From assembly GCA_947095585.1 (NCBI GenBank), contig OX352761.1, positions 38,700,760-38,764,759 on the forward strand: 64,000 bases of DNA. The letters are read 5' to 3'. Within the stretch, counting starts at the first letter, position 1. Each line of letters begins with the position of its first letter. The notes under the pieces were generated by a model. That model saw only the letters and a list, made by a program, of their open reading frames with translations. It ran no database searches and was not told the origin of the DNA. Position numbers and translations under genes: made by a program. Positions 32,001-44,668 of this stretch are shown here, one piece after another. The DNA is from Nephrocerus scutellatus (taxonomy: Eukaryota; Arthropoda; Insecta; Diptera; Pipunculidae).

Positions 32001-34183
32001 GAGAAGTGCAGCGTAGTGTAAGACGTGACAAGCGTAACTATATTAACAACCTGGCCTCAGAAGCAGAGGAAGCAGCGAGCAGGTGTGATAGCAGAACTGT
32101 TTACAGAATCACCAAAGAGCTGACAGGTGGTCACCGCTCTAGCCAACATCCGGTGAAAGGCATAGATGGTGCCGTACTCGTTTCAGATGAGTTCAAGCGA
32201 TGGAAGGAGCATTTCTCTACGGTCCTTAACCGTGTATTTGCTAACGATATGCACCTAAATCAAACGGAGCTGCCGGAAGTAACAATTTCCCGAATTCGCA
32301 CCTCAACTCCCCGTAAAGACGAAATCGCTACCGCGATTAACGCACTAAAGAACAACAAGTCGGTAGGACTAGATGGTATACCCGCAGAGCTTCTGCGTGC
32401 AGCTCCAACGACATCAGCAGTGCTTTTATATCCTCTTGTAGAGAGAGCTTGGGAGGTAGAAAGATTCCCTGACGAGTGGAAGAAGGGAATGATTGTCAAG
32501 CTTCCTAAAAAAGGTAGTCTTATGGAGTGCGAAAACTGGAGAGGCATTTGCGTTCTCCCTGCAGTTGCAAAAGTAATAGCCAAAGTAGTACTTGAGCGTA
32601 TTAAGGAACATCTGGAAGATACACTCGATGCCGAACAAGCAGGTTTCCGCACTGGATCCTCCTGTGTAGACCACATAAACACCCTGCGGATCATTATTGA
32701 ACAGTGCGTTGAATTCCGGTCATCACTGCACCTACTGTTCATCGATTTTGAGAAGGCGTTTGACAGTGTCAACAGACAGTTTATCTGGCTCGCCTTGCGC
32801 AGGAGAGGTATACCCGATAAACTAATAGCTATTATTAAAGCAACCTATGATGGCTCTAAATGTCATGTGCTACATAGAGGAAAGCTGTCGGAGGAATTCG
32901 AGATCCTAAGTGGGGTACGACAAGGTTGCCTTCTATCGCCGATACTTTTTTTGTTGGTGATTAGCGATGTACTTCGCGCAGCTTTATCTACTGGAGAAGT
33001 GCAGCGTAGTGTAAGACGTGACAAGCGTAACTATATTAACAACCTGGCCTCAGAAGCAGAGGAAGCAGCGAGCAGGTGTGATAGCAGAACTGTTTACAGA
33101 ATCACCAAAGATCTGACAGGTGGTCACCGCTCTAGCCAACATCCGGTGAAAGGCATAGATGGTGCCGTACTCGTTTCAGATGAGCTCAAGCGATGGAAGG
33201 AGCATTTCTCTACGGTCCTTAACCGTGTGTTTGCTAACGATATGCACCTAAATCAAACGGAGCTGCCGGAAGTAACAATTTCCCGAATTCGCACCTCAAC
33301 TCCCCGTAAAGACGAAATCGCTACCGCGATTAACGCACTAAAGAACAACAAGTCGGTAGGACTAGATGGTATACCCGCAGAGCTTCTGCGTGCAGCTCCA
33401 ACGACATCAGCAGTGCTTTTATATCCTCTTGTAGAGAGAGCTTGGGAGGTAGAAAGATTCCCTGACGAGTGGAAGAAGGGAATGATTGTCAAGCTTCCTA
33501 AAAAAGGTAGTCTTATGGAGTGCGAAAACTGGAGAGGCATTTGCGTTCTCCCTGCAGTTGCAAAAGTAATAGCCAAAGTAGTACTTGAGCGTATTAAGGA
33601 ACATCTGGGAGATACACTCGATGCCGAACAAGCAGGTTTCCGCACTGGATCCTCCTGTGTAGACCACATAAACACCCTGCGGATCATTATTGAACAGTGC
33701 GTTGAATTCCGGTCATCACTGCACCTACTGTTCATCGATTTTGAGAAGGCGTTTGACAGTGTCAACAGACAGTTTATCTGGCTCGCCTTGCGCAGGAGAG
33801 GTATACCCGATAAACTAATAGCTATTATTAAAGCAACCTATGATGGCTCTAAATGTCATGTGCTACATAGAGGAAAGCTGTCGGAGGAATTCGAGATCCT
33901 AAGTGGGGTACGACAAGGTTGCCTTCTATCGCCGATACTTTTTTTGTTGGTGATTAGCGATGTACTTCGCGCAGCTTTATCTACTGGAAACGGAGGAATT
34001 CGTTGGACTCTTACATCTCAACTCAAACATCTGGATTACGCTGACGACGTTTGTTTACTCTCACACAGAATTATGGAGCTGCACCAAATGACAACAAATG
34101 TGGAGAGGGAGGCAAATGTTGCGGGTTTGAAGATTAATACTGCCAAAACCAAAATCATCAACCTCGGCACTAACTCATGTTAA
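31997..34183 (+). pseudogene. RTE copy B RT ORF with in-frame duplication (728 aa)
   Basis: Starts at ATG overlapping the endonuclease stop (ATGA). 32003-32995 and 32996-33988 are tandem copies of 993 bp (331 codons), so the ORF holds two partial RT domains. Both have 'KSVGLDGIPAELLR', 'AGFRTGSSC', 'FIDFEKAFDSVNR' and 'GVRQGCLLSPILF'; only the second continues to 'LDYADDVCLLS'. It ends 'NLGTNSC'. A working RT is unlikely. Confidence 0.85.
32003..33988 (+). repeat. 993-bp tandem duplication within RTE copy B
   Basis: Units 32003-32995 and 32996-33988 differ at only a handful of bases (for example GAGTTC/GAGCTC and GGAAGAT/GGGAGAT). It is absent from RTE copies A, C and D, hence a recent event or possible assembly duplication. 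Confidence 0.9.
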
Positions 34184-34820
34184 CATTGCTGGACAGCCGG
34201 TAGAGAGAGTAGAGAGTTTCCAATATCTTGGGAGTATTGTCTCGACCGAAGGTGGAACCGAACAGGACATTGTCAACCGAATCGGCAAAGCAAAATCGGT
34301 GTTTGGAATGATGTCCATGATATGGCGAAGCAATGCGATCAGCTTAAACACCAAGCTGCGACTGTTCCGCCCAAATGTTGAATCTGTGCTGTTGTATGGG
34401 TGCAGCACTTGGAAGGTGACCGCTAATATCACAAAAAGATTACAAACATTCGTAAATAGGTGCCTACGGAACATCTTAAGGGTTTTCTGGCCTAATCGTA
34501 TCTCTAACGAACATCTTTACCAGAGAACGGGTCAGGAACCAATAGGCATAACCATCCAACAACGGAAGTGGCAGTGGATTGGTCATACACTCCGAAAAGG
34601 CGACAGTTCCATAGCAAACTACGCAATGCAATGGAACCCGTTATCTCAGGATGGTAGAAGAACGGGTCGTCCGAGAAATACATGGCGCAGAACAGTTGAA
34701 GAGGAGGCACGGCAATTGGGGAAGAGTTGGAGAGAGCTGAAGCTTATTGCCAGGAACCGCACGCGATGGCGCGTAGGCGTAGTAGAGGCCCTAGGACCCA
34801 CAAGGGGATACAGGACATAA
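34184..34820 (+). pseudogene. RTE copy B C-terminal region
   Basis: After the frame change the reading continues 'HVNIAGQPVERVESFQYLGS', then 'MFGMMSMIWRSNAISL', 'SVLLYGCSTWKVTA', 'WQWIGHTLRKGDSSIANYAM' and 'RRTGRPRNTWRRTVEEEARQ' to the TAA at 34820. This is the usual post-RT region of RTE-type LINEs. Confidence 0.8.
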
Positions 34821-34836
34821 AGAAAAAGAAGAAGAA

Positions 34837-35340
34837 ATAAAACATTATAAAAAGGGGTCGCTTGATCTCAATTCTTCAATCTTTAAGCAGTCATGACGAT
34901 TTCCGCCCACCAGTGGTAAGGGATCCGAAGCTCTAGTTTAAATTCTCAAATAATAAAGATATCCGTTTTAAAAAATTTAAAATTTGTTTTTTTTTTTAAA
35001 CTAAACGTGAATCCTTTATTAAAATTGGCGCAGTCGGTAGGATTGACTAAATAGAGTGAAAATCTATTAATTTAAAAATCCGTGAAACGAACAAAAACGC
35101 GAAAATCTGGAAGGTATTTTTATTACCTTTCGTATGATACCAATTATCCCCCATACCTCCTACTAAATACTTAGAAAAATGCATTTTTCTAAAATATTGT
35201 TACAACGGATACCGTAGAAACGCCCCAACTTTACTCAAATTTTGTACATATGTATATTTGCGATGACAACACTTTATGTAAAAATTTGGAAGTTATCGGG
35301 CCCCATGGCAGAGGGGCTTCCAAATAATTTTTTTTGAAAA
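34837..35340 (+). mobile_element. Gypsy-type LTR end, PBS and leader (copy B)
   Basis: LTR 3' part with TGGCGCAGTCGGTAGGAT at 35026-35043, then the leader and a family-2 unit (35220-35340). Compared with copies C and D, the segment before the mariner has lost about 70 bp near 35330. Confidence 0.7.
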
Positions 35341-35560
35341 ATCTAATGGTTGTTCTAATAGAACACAAAAAACATTTGATCTGGTTTTTAGTTCTATAAC
35401 ATCACACTCGAAAATAACATCACAATAGTCACAGACCAACATTCAATTCACGAATGACGCCAACAAAAATGATGCATTTAGCTGTAATTTATAATAATAA
35501 AATGAATAGAACATCACATAAGAATTTTCATTTTTATGGGTTGCTTTTTACTTTTTAAGC
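35341..35560. other. Duplicated spacer before mariner copy B
   Basis: Reverse-complement of 21885-22110; no gene. Confidence 0.6.
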
Positions 35561-36055
35561 GTACGAGGGTGGTTTGATAAGTCTGTGACTTTTTGAATAA
35601 AAGATAATTTTTTTTTTCGACAAAAAAGTGTTGTTCTCAAAATAGTCTCCTTTAAGCTCGATACATCTAGTCCAGCGTTTTTCCAAATTTTTCATTCTTT
35701 CCAAATAATAGGTTTTCTCAAGGCCCTCAAAATAGATGTTTGTTTCTGTGATGACCTCTTCGTTAGACCCAAATCTCTCACCGCCCAGCCATTTCTTTAG
35801 ATTTGGAAACAGGAAATAGTCGCAGGGGGCTAAATCTGGAGAATATGCTGGATGTAGTAGCAGTTCGTAGCCCAGTTTATGGATTTTTGCCGACAGACCG
35901 AAGTGAAGTCCAAGATTACTAAACGGCGCAAAAACTCGTTCGGATTGCGTCTAAGCATCGCCAACCACTCATTTCAAATTCAGTACACGAAATTCACTTT
36001 TCTTCATTTTCGTTAAAATTCACGAGGTTGTCTGCTTTCAATGTCTGTCAAACCT
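35561..36055 (-). pseudogene. mariner remnant, copy B
   Basis: Starts at TIR ACGAGGGTGGTTTGATAAGT (35563-35582). The same internally deleted transposase as at 21383-21876 on the opposite strand. Confidence 0.85.
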
Positions 36056-37397
36056 ATATTTAAAAAAAATATATCCTTGGTGAAAGGTAAATTAATAAAT
36101 AATATTGTAGATATACAAAATGATAAAGTGGAGAAAAACACTAAACAGTTCATTTGTTAAAAATTCGCTAAGAAAAAAACTCTCTTTGTGTAAGTGCCTA
36201 GAGTCAGCTGGAATCCTTGAGAAAAGAAACGAATTTCTTAATATGTATTCATAATTTTAATTAATTTACTCTCAATATTTTGTATTGTATATACTTTTTC
36301 TTATAAATTTTAAATATATTTGTATGTATAATCGTATTGTGTACACATTAAGTGTGTGTATATATAATAAATAAAGAAATTTTTTATAATATAATTTTCT
36401 TTGTTAATAATATGTTTATGCGTAAAATGCGTAGTTTCATGTATTTCAATTTAAGAAGGCACAAGGCACAATAGTGAGACTAAACAAAACTACTGCTTGG
36501 TTCATCCAAATATGCACTTCGTTCACTCTGCTCTGAGCCAAGGTGTTTTCGGCTAATGTCAATAGGAATTTTGCTTGGCAAAGGTACGGTTGGTGAATTA
36601 GTTTTGGTTGTATTGCAATGCCCCCAATTCGAAGGTTTGATTGGAAGTACTTTTGGTTTGGGTGGCAAAGGTGGAGGACCTTTAGAAGGCGTTGAATTGG
36701 CATCAATTATATTGCAGCAAATGCAAAGTTGTTTATTATGGGTAATGTTGTCCTGATCGATTTTCATTGGAGAAATATTGGTTTTGTTTTTAGCGGCAAT
36801 TGAAAGTCGGGGTGCAGGCTGGGGTCGATCTACAATTTTCGATTTTTCAATTTCATCGGTTGTTGTTATAGGTGATACATTTGTATTCATTGGTTTGTTA
36901 ATGGAATTAAGGTTAGCACGTACTTTTCTTAATTTATTAGCACTGAGATTTTCCTTATTTTTCAAGAAATCTGGCAATTCAAAATTGATTTCAGTTCACC
37001 GTTGATCTTCCAGTCGAGCGCACAGAGCACGTTTAAGTCCCTCAAGGAATTCATCTGTGAAAGAAACACTTAAATTAAATTACTTGTATATTTATATCTA
37101 TATGCATACTCGTACGTAAGTAATATGTAATTTTACCTTTATTATCTCCTGCTCTCTCAGTCACCTGCAATTTCACTCCGGCTTTTAACTTGGCTATAAT
37201 AGGTTTTTTGATTACTGTCATTGAAGAATTGTCTTTTGCGCCTGTTATTTGAGTAAATGAACTTATGGTTTCATCAGATTGGCTCATTGATGATTTTCTA
37301 ACTTTTTTTGTTTTGTGTCTGTTAGCTCCCGGAATGTTGGAATGTTTACGCATTCGATCAAATATGGATGACGTTTCCGATGCACATTCTTCGGACT
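36056..37397 (-). pseudogene. Inverted loco terminal-exon copy 3
   Basis: Penultimate exon 37137-37395 (259 nt) and last exon 36480-37054 (575 nt, full length), with 3'UTR to about 36056. GGA to TGA stops translation immediately after the GoLoco Asp-Gln-Arg; AQC is changed to ALC, and CAAG at the donor is AAAG. Beyond the stop the frame is otherwise open. Shares the stop and the Leu change with copy 5. Confidence 0.92.
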
Positions 37398-37801
37398 AAA
37401 AGCAAGAAAATCTAAATTAATAATGTAAGTATAAATAAATTTTTTAAAGAAAAACAAATTTTTTGTTAGATATACACAAAAAATACACTTAAAAAAATTT
37501 GCTGTCGCATGTTGACCTAAGAGCATATTTTGATGTAATAAAAAAAATTAAAACCCTATAACGCGTTCCACTTGCTTATTTCGAATCTGTAGAAGTAGTA
37601 TTCGGAGTAAGGATGCCGGCGTAATTTGCTCCACTATGGAAATAACGTTTGGAGTGTACGAATTGTAGTTGATTGTTGACATTCTTTGGCCAGGAGAATT
37701 CTGGGCCGATTTCATGTCGTCAATGTCGTGAGAATTGTACACCAATTGTCGTGATTGGTCGATGCGGTGTCGTGATATGGTCTCTTTATATGTATATATA
37801 A
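37398..37801 (-). repeat. Duplicated loco intron flank, copy 3
   Basis: As 26576-27009, with two private deletions: one near 37590 (loss of the 'CTAAAAAA...TTTGCCTAG' stretch) and one near 37715. Confidence 0.8.
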
Positions 37802-38765
37802 CTAGCTGATTACCCGGCGTTGCCCAGGTATTTATTCATCTCAATCTTCTATAAGGCAGGGGTGGGAAAAATAATGATATCTATCTTTAAGGTAAAATTG
37901 CAATGTTTTTTAATAAAATAAGTATTTTAAGTTATAAAGTATTTAAACTATAAAATAAAATTAAAAAAAATAAATAATATAAATTTTAAACAAAACTTGG
38001 TTGTATACAATGCTTTTAGTTTCACCTTCAAGAGCAAGAATAAATAATTTCTTAGGTGAACCCTCTAGGGTAGCAAAAAAAAATTGTCTCAAATCTCAAA
38101 TCTATGCTCCGCAATACTTAATAAACTGTCCGACTCATTGATCGCCATCGAAAGCGAAATTTTTACTGGAAATCGCAATCTCTTAAATTTAAAAGGTAGA
38201 TCCGTCGAAATGAGTGCTATTCGTGCGATAAAAACTGCTTCACACTGTCCCTTTTCACCCGAAATCCATCCGGTCGCCGGTCGCCGGTCGCCGAGTACCA
38301 TTTTAAGCGCCACTATTCATCTCCGCGATCCCGAAAACTAATAGATCGACACTAATATCTGTCACCCTCCCCCCTCCGGAAAAACTCACCCATAGAAGTG
38401 TCCTACCAACACTATTCATCTAAGTGACCCTGAGAACTATAGAATTAGTGTCCATTCTATAGTTCTCGGGGTCATCCCGCTCAGTTATCTACTCCATCCC
38501 TCTAGGGCTGTCTTAGCATCACCATTCCACTCAGCGACCGCGAAAACTATAGAATCAACACTAATATCGGCCACCCCCAACCTTCAGTTATCGACCCCAT
38601 CCCCCTAGGGCTGTATTACCATCACCATTCAACTCAGCGACCCCGAAAACCATAGAATCGACAATAATATCGGTCACCCACCTCCCCCTCAGTTATCGAC
38701 CCAATCCCCATAGGGCTGCATTACCATCACCATTCAACTCAGCGAACCCGAAAACCATAGAATGC
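37802..38765 (-). mobile_element. Helitron 3' segment with minisatellite, copy 3
   Basis: CTAG end at 37802-37805 with hairpin. Includes an extra ~100 bp (37980-38090, containing 'CACCTTCAAGAGCAAGAATA') seen also at 48200-48300 but not in copies 2, 4 or 5. A small CCGGTCGCCGGTCGCCG triplication lies at 38270-38290. Minisatellite at 38340-38760. Confidence 0.65.
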
Positions 38766-41700
38766 GGCGTTAGCAATTAAGCATTATAAACAGATCGCTA
38801 TTTAAATTTACCTCATTCAGACTAAACAATACAGAGTTTATCATCCGCAGTCAAAATACTGCGTTAGCAATTAAACATTTAGGGGATCTGCATTGCGATT
38901 GATCGGGAAACTACTGACTGCTCAAAACTGGTTTGGGCCAGTAGCGCAACAATCAAGTTCGTGATGTAGTGCTTGCTCTACCTCCTCGTGGTGGTCCCCG
39001 GGCAACTATGTGTACAAATCCTTATACATGTAGGCTAAAACTGCAAGTGCGAACGGTCTAGCGTTTCTAGTCTAGGTAACGTGGGCTTTTGGCTATTGTA
39101 CCCGGACTAAGATTGGTTTCTGGAATGTGAGGACGCTCCTTGACTCTGGGTGTGAAGGACCTCAAAATTCCAGATTTCTTCAACTGGAACGTGAGTTTCT
39201 TCGATACAATATGGACATACTGGGAGTGAGTGAAGTAAGATGGTTCGACGCGGGAGAGTACCAATCCCCAACGTGTAACACTGTGCTACTCTACTCTGGC
39301 AAACCCTCTGGCAGTCCCCGTGAATCTGTAGTGTGTCTGCAGCTAACGCCAACAGCACGTAGAGGCCTAATTTCCTGGCACCCGCATAGTGATAGGATCT
39401 TATCGGCCAGATTTCGGACTAGAGTACGGCGCGTCACGATCACACAATGCTACGCCCCAACTAATCCCTCGACTGAGGATGAAAAGGACAACTTCTACAG
39501 TCAACTAAACGCTGTATTCAACGCAACGCCGAACGGAGATATCGTCATCGGTATGGGGGACTTGAATACCAAGGTTGGCAACGACAATGAAGGACTCAAG
39601 CATGTGATTGGGATGCACGGCCTCGTCGTACGAAATGACAATGGTGAAAGATTTGTTGATTTCTGCAACACCAACAACCTTGTCATAGGAGGCAACATGT
39701 TTGAGCATAAGACTTGCCACAAGGTCAGCTGGGTGTCAACTGACAGGCAATCATCATCCAACCAAATCGACCATATTGCGATCAGCCGACGTTTTAGGAG
39801 CTGTCTATTAGACGTCCGAAACAGACGAGGAGCCGACATGGGTATGGTACGTGATCATCACCTTATGGTAGCTACTGTCCAGTTACGTACTGCATCAGTT
39901 CATAGAATCCGCAATATCATCCGAATGCCTAGGTATAACATCGACCGGCTAAAGATCCCCTCAGTACGCCAGCAATCAAGGGATCATTTATCGCAAGGAG
40001 TGGAAGCAATCAGCAGCTCACTGCCGACAACCATCCAGGAGCATTGGAAGGCTGTGAAAAATGTTTTCACATCTGGAGCGGAAAGTATTGTTGGTAGAAG
40101 CCAGGCAAGGCACAGCACGTGGCTTACCGAAGATACCTGGAGGCGGATTGAAGAACGTAAGCTACTTAAATCTCGTATTGTAGATATCCCAGCAGCAGCG
40201 AGGAGCGAAGAAAAATGAGAGAAGTGCAGCGTAGTGTAAGACGTGACAAGCGTAACTATATTAACAACCTGGCCTCAGAAGCAGAGGAAGAAGCGAGCAG
40301 GTGTGATAGCAGAACCGTTTACAGAATCACCAAAGAGCTGACAGGTGGTCACCGCTCCAGCCAACATCCGGTGAAAGGCATAGATGGTGCCGTACTCGTT
40401 TCAGATGAGCTCAAGCGATGGAAGGAGCATTTCTCTACGGTCCTTCACCGTGTATTTGCTAACGATATGCACCTAAATCAAACGGAGCTGCCGGAAGTAA
40501 CAATTTCCCGAATTCGCACCTCAACTCCCAGTAAAGACGCGATCGCTACCGCGATTAACGCACTAAAGAACAACAAGTCGGTAGGACTAGATGGTATACC
40601 CGCAGAGCTTCTGCGTGCAGCTCCAACGACATCAGCAGAGCTTTTATATCCTCTTGTAGAGAGAGCTTGGGAGGTAGAAAGATTCCCTGACGAGTGGAAG
40701 AAGGGAATGATTGTCAAGCTTCCTAAAAAAGGTAGTCTTATGGAGTGCGAAAACTGGAGAGGCATTTGCGTTCTCACTGCAGTTGCAAAAGTAATAGCCA
40801 AAGTAGTACTTGAGCGTATTAAGGAACATCTGGAAGATACACTCGAATGCGAACAAGCAGGTTTCCGCACTGGATCCTCCTGTCCCTGCGGATCATTATT
40901 GAACAGTGCGTTGAATTCCGGTCACCACTGCACCTACTGTTCATCGATTTTGAGAAGGCGTTTGACAGTGTCAACAGACAGTTTATCTGGCTCGCCTTGC
41001 GCAGGAGAGGTATACCCGATAAACTAATAGCTATTATTAAAGCAACCTATGATGGCTCTAAATGTCATGTGCTACATAGAGGAAAGCTGTCGGAGGAATT
41101 CGAGATCCTAAGTGGGGTACGACAAGGTTGCCTTCTATCGCCGATACTTTTTTTGTTGGTGATTAGCGATGTACTTCGCGCAGCTTTATCTACTGGAAAC
41201 GGAGGAATTCGTTGGACTCTTACATCTCAACTCAAACATCTAGATTTCGCTGACGACGTTTGTTTACTCTCACACAGAATTATGGAGCTGCACCAAATGA
41301 CAACAAATGTGGAGAGGGAGGCAAATGTTGCGGGTTTGAAGATTAATACTGCCAAAACCAAAATCATCAACCTAACTCAGCACTAACTCATGTTAACATT
41401 GCTGGACAGCCGGTAGAGAGAGTAGAGAGTTTCCAATATCTTGGGAGTATTGTCTCGACCGAAGGTGGAACCGAACAGGACATTGTCAACCGAATCGGCA
41501 AAGCAAAATCGGTGTTTGGAATGATGTCCATGATATGGCGAAGCAATGCGATCAGCTTAAACACCAAGCTGCGACTGTTCCGCCCAAATGTTGAATCTGT
41601 GCTGTTGTATGGGTGCAGCACTTGGAAGGTGACCGCTACTATCACAAAAAGATTACAAACATTCGTAAATAGGTGCCTACGGAACATCTTAAGGGTTTTC

Positions 41701-42050
41701 TGGCCTAATCGTATCTCTAACGAACATCTTTACCAGAGAACGGGTCAGGAACCAATAGGCACAACCATCCAACAACGGAAGTGGCAGTGGATTGGTCATA
41801 CACTCCGAAAAGGCGACAGTTCCATAGCAAACTACGCAATGCAATGGAACCCGTTATCTCAGGATGGTAGAAGAACGGGTCGTCCGAGAAATACATGGCG
41901 CAGAACAGTTGAAGAAGAGGCACGGCAGTTGGGGAAGAGTTGGAGAGAGCTGAAGCTTATTGCCAGGAACCGCACGCGATGGCGCGTAGGCGTAGTAGAG
42001 GCCCTAGGACCCACAAGGGGATACAGGACATAAAGAAAAAGAAGAAGAAA
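38766..42050 (+). pseudogene. RTE-like LINE copy C
   Basis: 5' leader 38766-39110, endonuclease ORF 39127-40218 (363 aa, GDLN and NQIDHIA motifs intact), RT ORF from 40215. RT is frameshifted at about 40850 (GATGCC to AATGC) and loses 16 bp after 'GSSC', resuming at 40880 with 'FIDFEKAFDSVNR' and 'LDFADDVCLLS' (FADD for YADD). Small insertion at 41375. C-terminal region 41400-42033 open. Confidence 0.85.
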
Positions 42051-42560
42051 TAAAACATTATAAAAAGGGGTCGCTTGATCTCAATTCTTCAATCTTTAAG
42101 CAGTCATGACGATTTCCGCCCACCAGTGGTAAGGGATCCGAAGCTCTAGTTTAAATTCTCAAATAATAAAGATATCCGTTTTAAAAAATTTAAAATTTGT
42201 TTTTTTTTAAACTAAACGTGAATCCTTTATTAAAATTGGCGCAGTCGGTAGGATTGACTAAATAGAGTGAAAATCTATTAATTTAAAAAGTCAATCCGTG
42301 AAACGAACAAAAACGCGAAAATCTGGAAGGTATTTTTATTACCTTTCGTATGATACCAATTATCCTCCATACCTCCTACTAAATACTTAGAAAAATGAAT
42401 TTTTCTAAAATATTGTTACAACGGATACCGTAGAAACGCCCCAACTTTACTCAAATTTTGTACATATGTATATTTGCGATGACAACCCTTTATGTAAAAA
42501 TTTGGAAGTTATCGGGCCCCATGGCAGAGGGGCTTCCAAATAATTTTTTACAAAATTAAC
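42051..42560 (+). mobile_element. Gypsy-type LTR end, PBS and leader (copy C)
   Basis: TGGCGCAGTCGGTAGGAT at 42237-42254, leader, and a family-2 unit up to about 42560. The same arrangement as copy B but without its ~70-bp loss. Confidence 0.7.
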
Positions 42561-42857
42561 CCGATTTTGTTCAATCTTTGCATACATGAGTTTCGCCGAC
42601 TTGAAAATTTACATTAATGTTAATTTTTTTTGAAAAAATCTAATGGTGGTTCTAATAGAACACAAAAAACATTTGATCTGGTTTTTAGTTCTATAACATC
42701 ACACTCGAAAATAACATCACAATAGTCACAGACCAACATTCAATTCACGAATGACGCCAACAAAAATGATGCATTTAGCTGTAATTTATAATAATAAAAT
42801 GAATAGAACATCACATAAGAATTTACATTTTTATGGGTTGCTTTTTACTTTTTAAGC

Positions 42858-43365
42858 GTACGAGGGTGGTTTGATAAGTCTGTGACTTTTTGAATAAAAG
42901 ATAATTTTTTTTTCGACAAAAAAGTGTTGTTCTCAAAATAGTCTCCTTTAAGCTCGATACATCTAGTCCAGCGTTTTTCCAAATTTTTCATTCTTTCCAA
43001 ATAATAGGTTTTCTCAAGGCCATCAAAATAGATGTTTGTTTCTGTGATGACCTCTTCGTTAGACCCAAATCTCTCACCGCCCAGCCATTTCTTTAGATTT
43101 GGAAACAGGAAATAGTCGCAGGGGGCTAAATCTGGAGAATATGCTGGATGTAGTAGCAGTTCGTAGCCCAGTTTATGGATTTTTGCCGACAGACCGAAGT
43201 GAAGTCCAAGATTACTAAACGGCGCAAAAACTCGTTCGGATTGCGTCTAAGCATCGCCAACCACTCATTTCAAATTCAGTACACGAAATTCACTTTTCTT
43301 CATTTTCGTTAAAATTCACGAGGTTGTCTGCTTTCAATGTCTGTCAAACCTATATTTAAAAAAAT
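42858..43365 (-). pseudogene. mariner remnant, copy C
   Basis: TIR begins at 42860. Same internal deletion of the transposase as the other copies. The spacer 42561-42857 is the duplicated region seen at 21885-22140. Confidence 0.85.
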
Positions 43366-44668
43366 ATATCCTGGGTGAAAGGTAAATTAATAAATAATAT
43401 TGTAGATATACAAAATGATAAAGTGGAGAAAAACACTAAACAGTTCATTTGTTAAAAATTCGCTAAGAAAAAAACTCTCTTTGTGTAAGTGCCTAGAGTC
43501 AGCTGGGATCCTTGAGAAAAGAAACGAATTTCTTAATATGTATTCATAATTTTAATTAATTTACTCTCAATATTTTGTATTGTATATACTTTTTCTTATA
43601 AATTTTAAATATATTTGTATGTATAATCGTATTGTGTACACATTAAGTGTGTGTATATATAATAAATAAAGAAATTTTTTATAATATAATTTTCTTTGTT
43701 AATAATATGTTTATGCGTAAAATGCGTAGTTTCATGTATTTCAATTTAAGAAGGCACAATGCACAATAGTGAGACTAAACAAAACTACTGCTTGGTTCAT
43801 CCAAATATGCACTTCGTTCACTCTGCTCTGAGCCAAGGTATTTTCGGCTAATGTCAATAGGAAGATTGCTTGGCAAAGGTACGGTTGGTGAATTAGTTTT
43901 TGATGTATTGCAATGCCCCCAATTCGAAGGTTTGATTGGAAGTACTTTTGGTTTGGGTGGCAAAGGTGGAGGACCTTTAGAAGGCGTTGCAGCAAATGCA
44001 AAGTTATTTATTATGGGTAATGTTGTCCTGATCTATTTTCATTGGAGAAATATTGGTTTTGTTTTTAGCGGCAATTGAAAGTCGGGGTGCAGGCTGGGGT
44101 CGATCTACAAGTTTCGATTGTTCAATTTCATCGGTTGTTGTTATAGGTGATACATTTGTATTCATTGGTTTGTTAATGGAATTAAGGTTAGCACGTACTT
44201 TTCTTAATTTATTAGCACTGAGATTTTCCTTATTTTTCAAGAAATCTGGCAATTCAAAATTGATTTCAGTTCCCCGTTGATCTTCCAGTCGAGCGCTCTG
44301 AGCACGTTTAAGTCCCTCAAGGAATTCATCTGTGAAAGAAACACTTAAATTACTTGTATATTTATATCTATATGCATACTCGTACGTAAGTAATATGTAA
44401 TATTTACCTTGATTATCTCCTGCTCTCTCAGTCACCTGCAATTTCACTCCGGCTTTTAACTTGGCTATTATAGGTTTTTTGATTACTGTAATTGAAGAAT
44501 TGTCTTTTGCGCCTGTTATTTGAGTAAATGAACTTATGGTTTCATCAGATTGGCTCATTGATGATTTACTAACTTTTTTTGTTTTGTGTCTGTTAGCTCC
44601 CGGAATGTTGGAATGTTTACGCATTCGATCAAATATGGATGACGTTTCCGATGCACATTCTTCGGACT
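43366..44668 (-). pseudogene. Inverted loco terminal-exon copy 4
   Basis: Penultimate exon 44408-44666, last exon 43775-44329 (555 nt). It shares the nonsense change and 20-bp deletion of copy 2. Two private features: GoLoco reads AQS, the canonical form, and the intron is 78 nt (parent 83) with no stop, so an ORF of 206 codons (44004-44624) runs from an ATG in the first exon through the intron and the GoLoco motif. No promoter is evident; protein production is unproven. Confidence 0.9.

Larger units (their letters stand above)
30573..34836 (+). mobile_element. RTE-like LINE copy B, longest copy
   Basis: 5' leader 30573-30920, then endonuclease, RT and C-terminal region. A simple AAG-rich tail ends near 34836. 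Broken by an endonuclease/RT frame change at 32000, a frameshift at 34175-34185 and a 993-bp duplication. Domain order (endonuclease-RT, then the 'WQWIGHTLRKG' tail) fits the RTE clade, known for short microsatellite 3' ends. No separate ORF1 is seen. Confidence 0.82.

Noticed and set aside
36556..37005. Plus-strand ORFs facing the loco copies (for example 75 aa starting MVLFLAAIES)
   Set aside because: They are antisense shadows of the GoLoco exon and occur opposite the parent exon as well.
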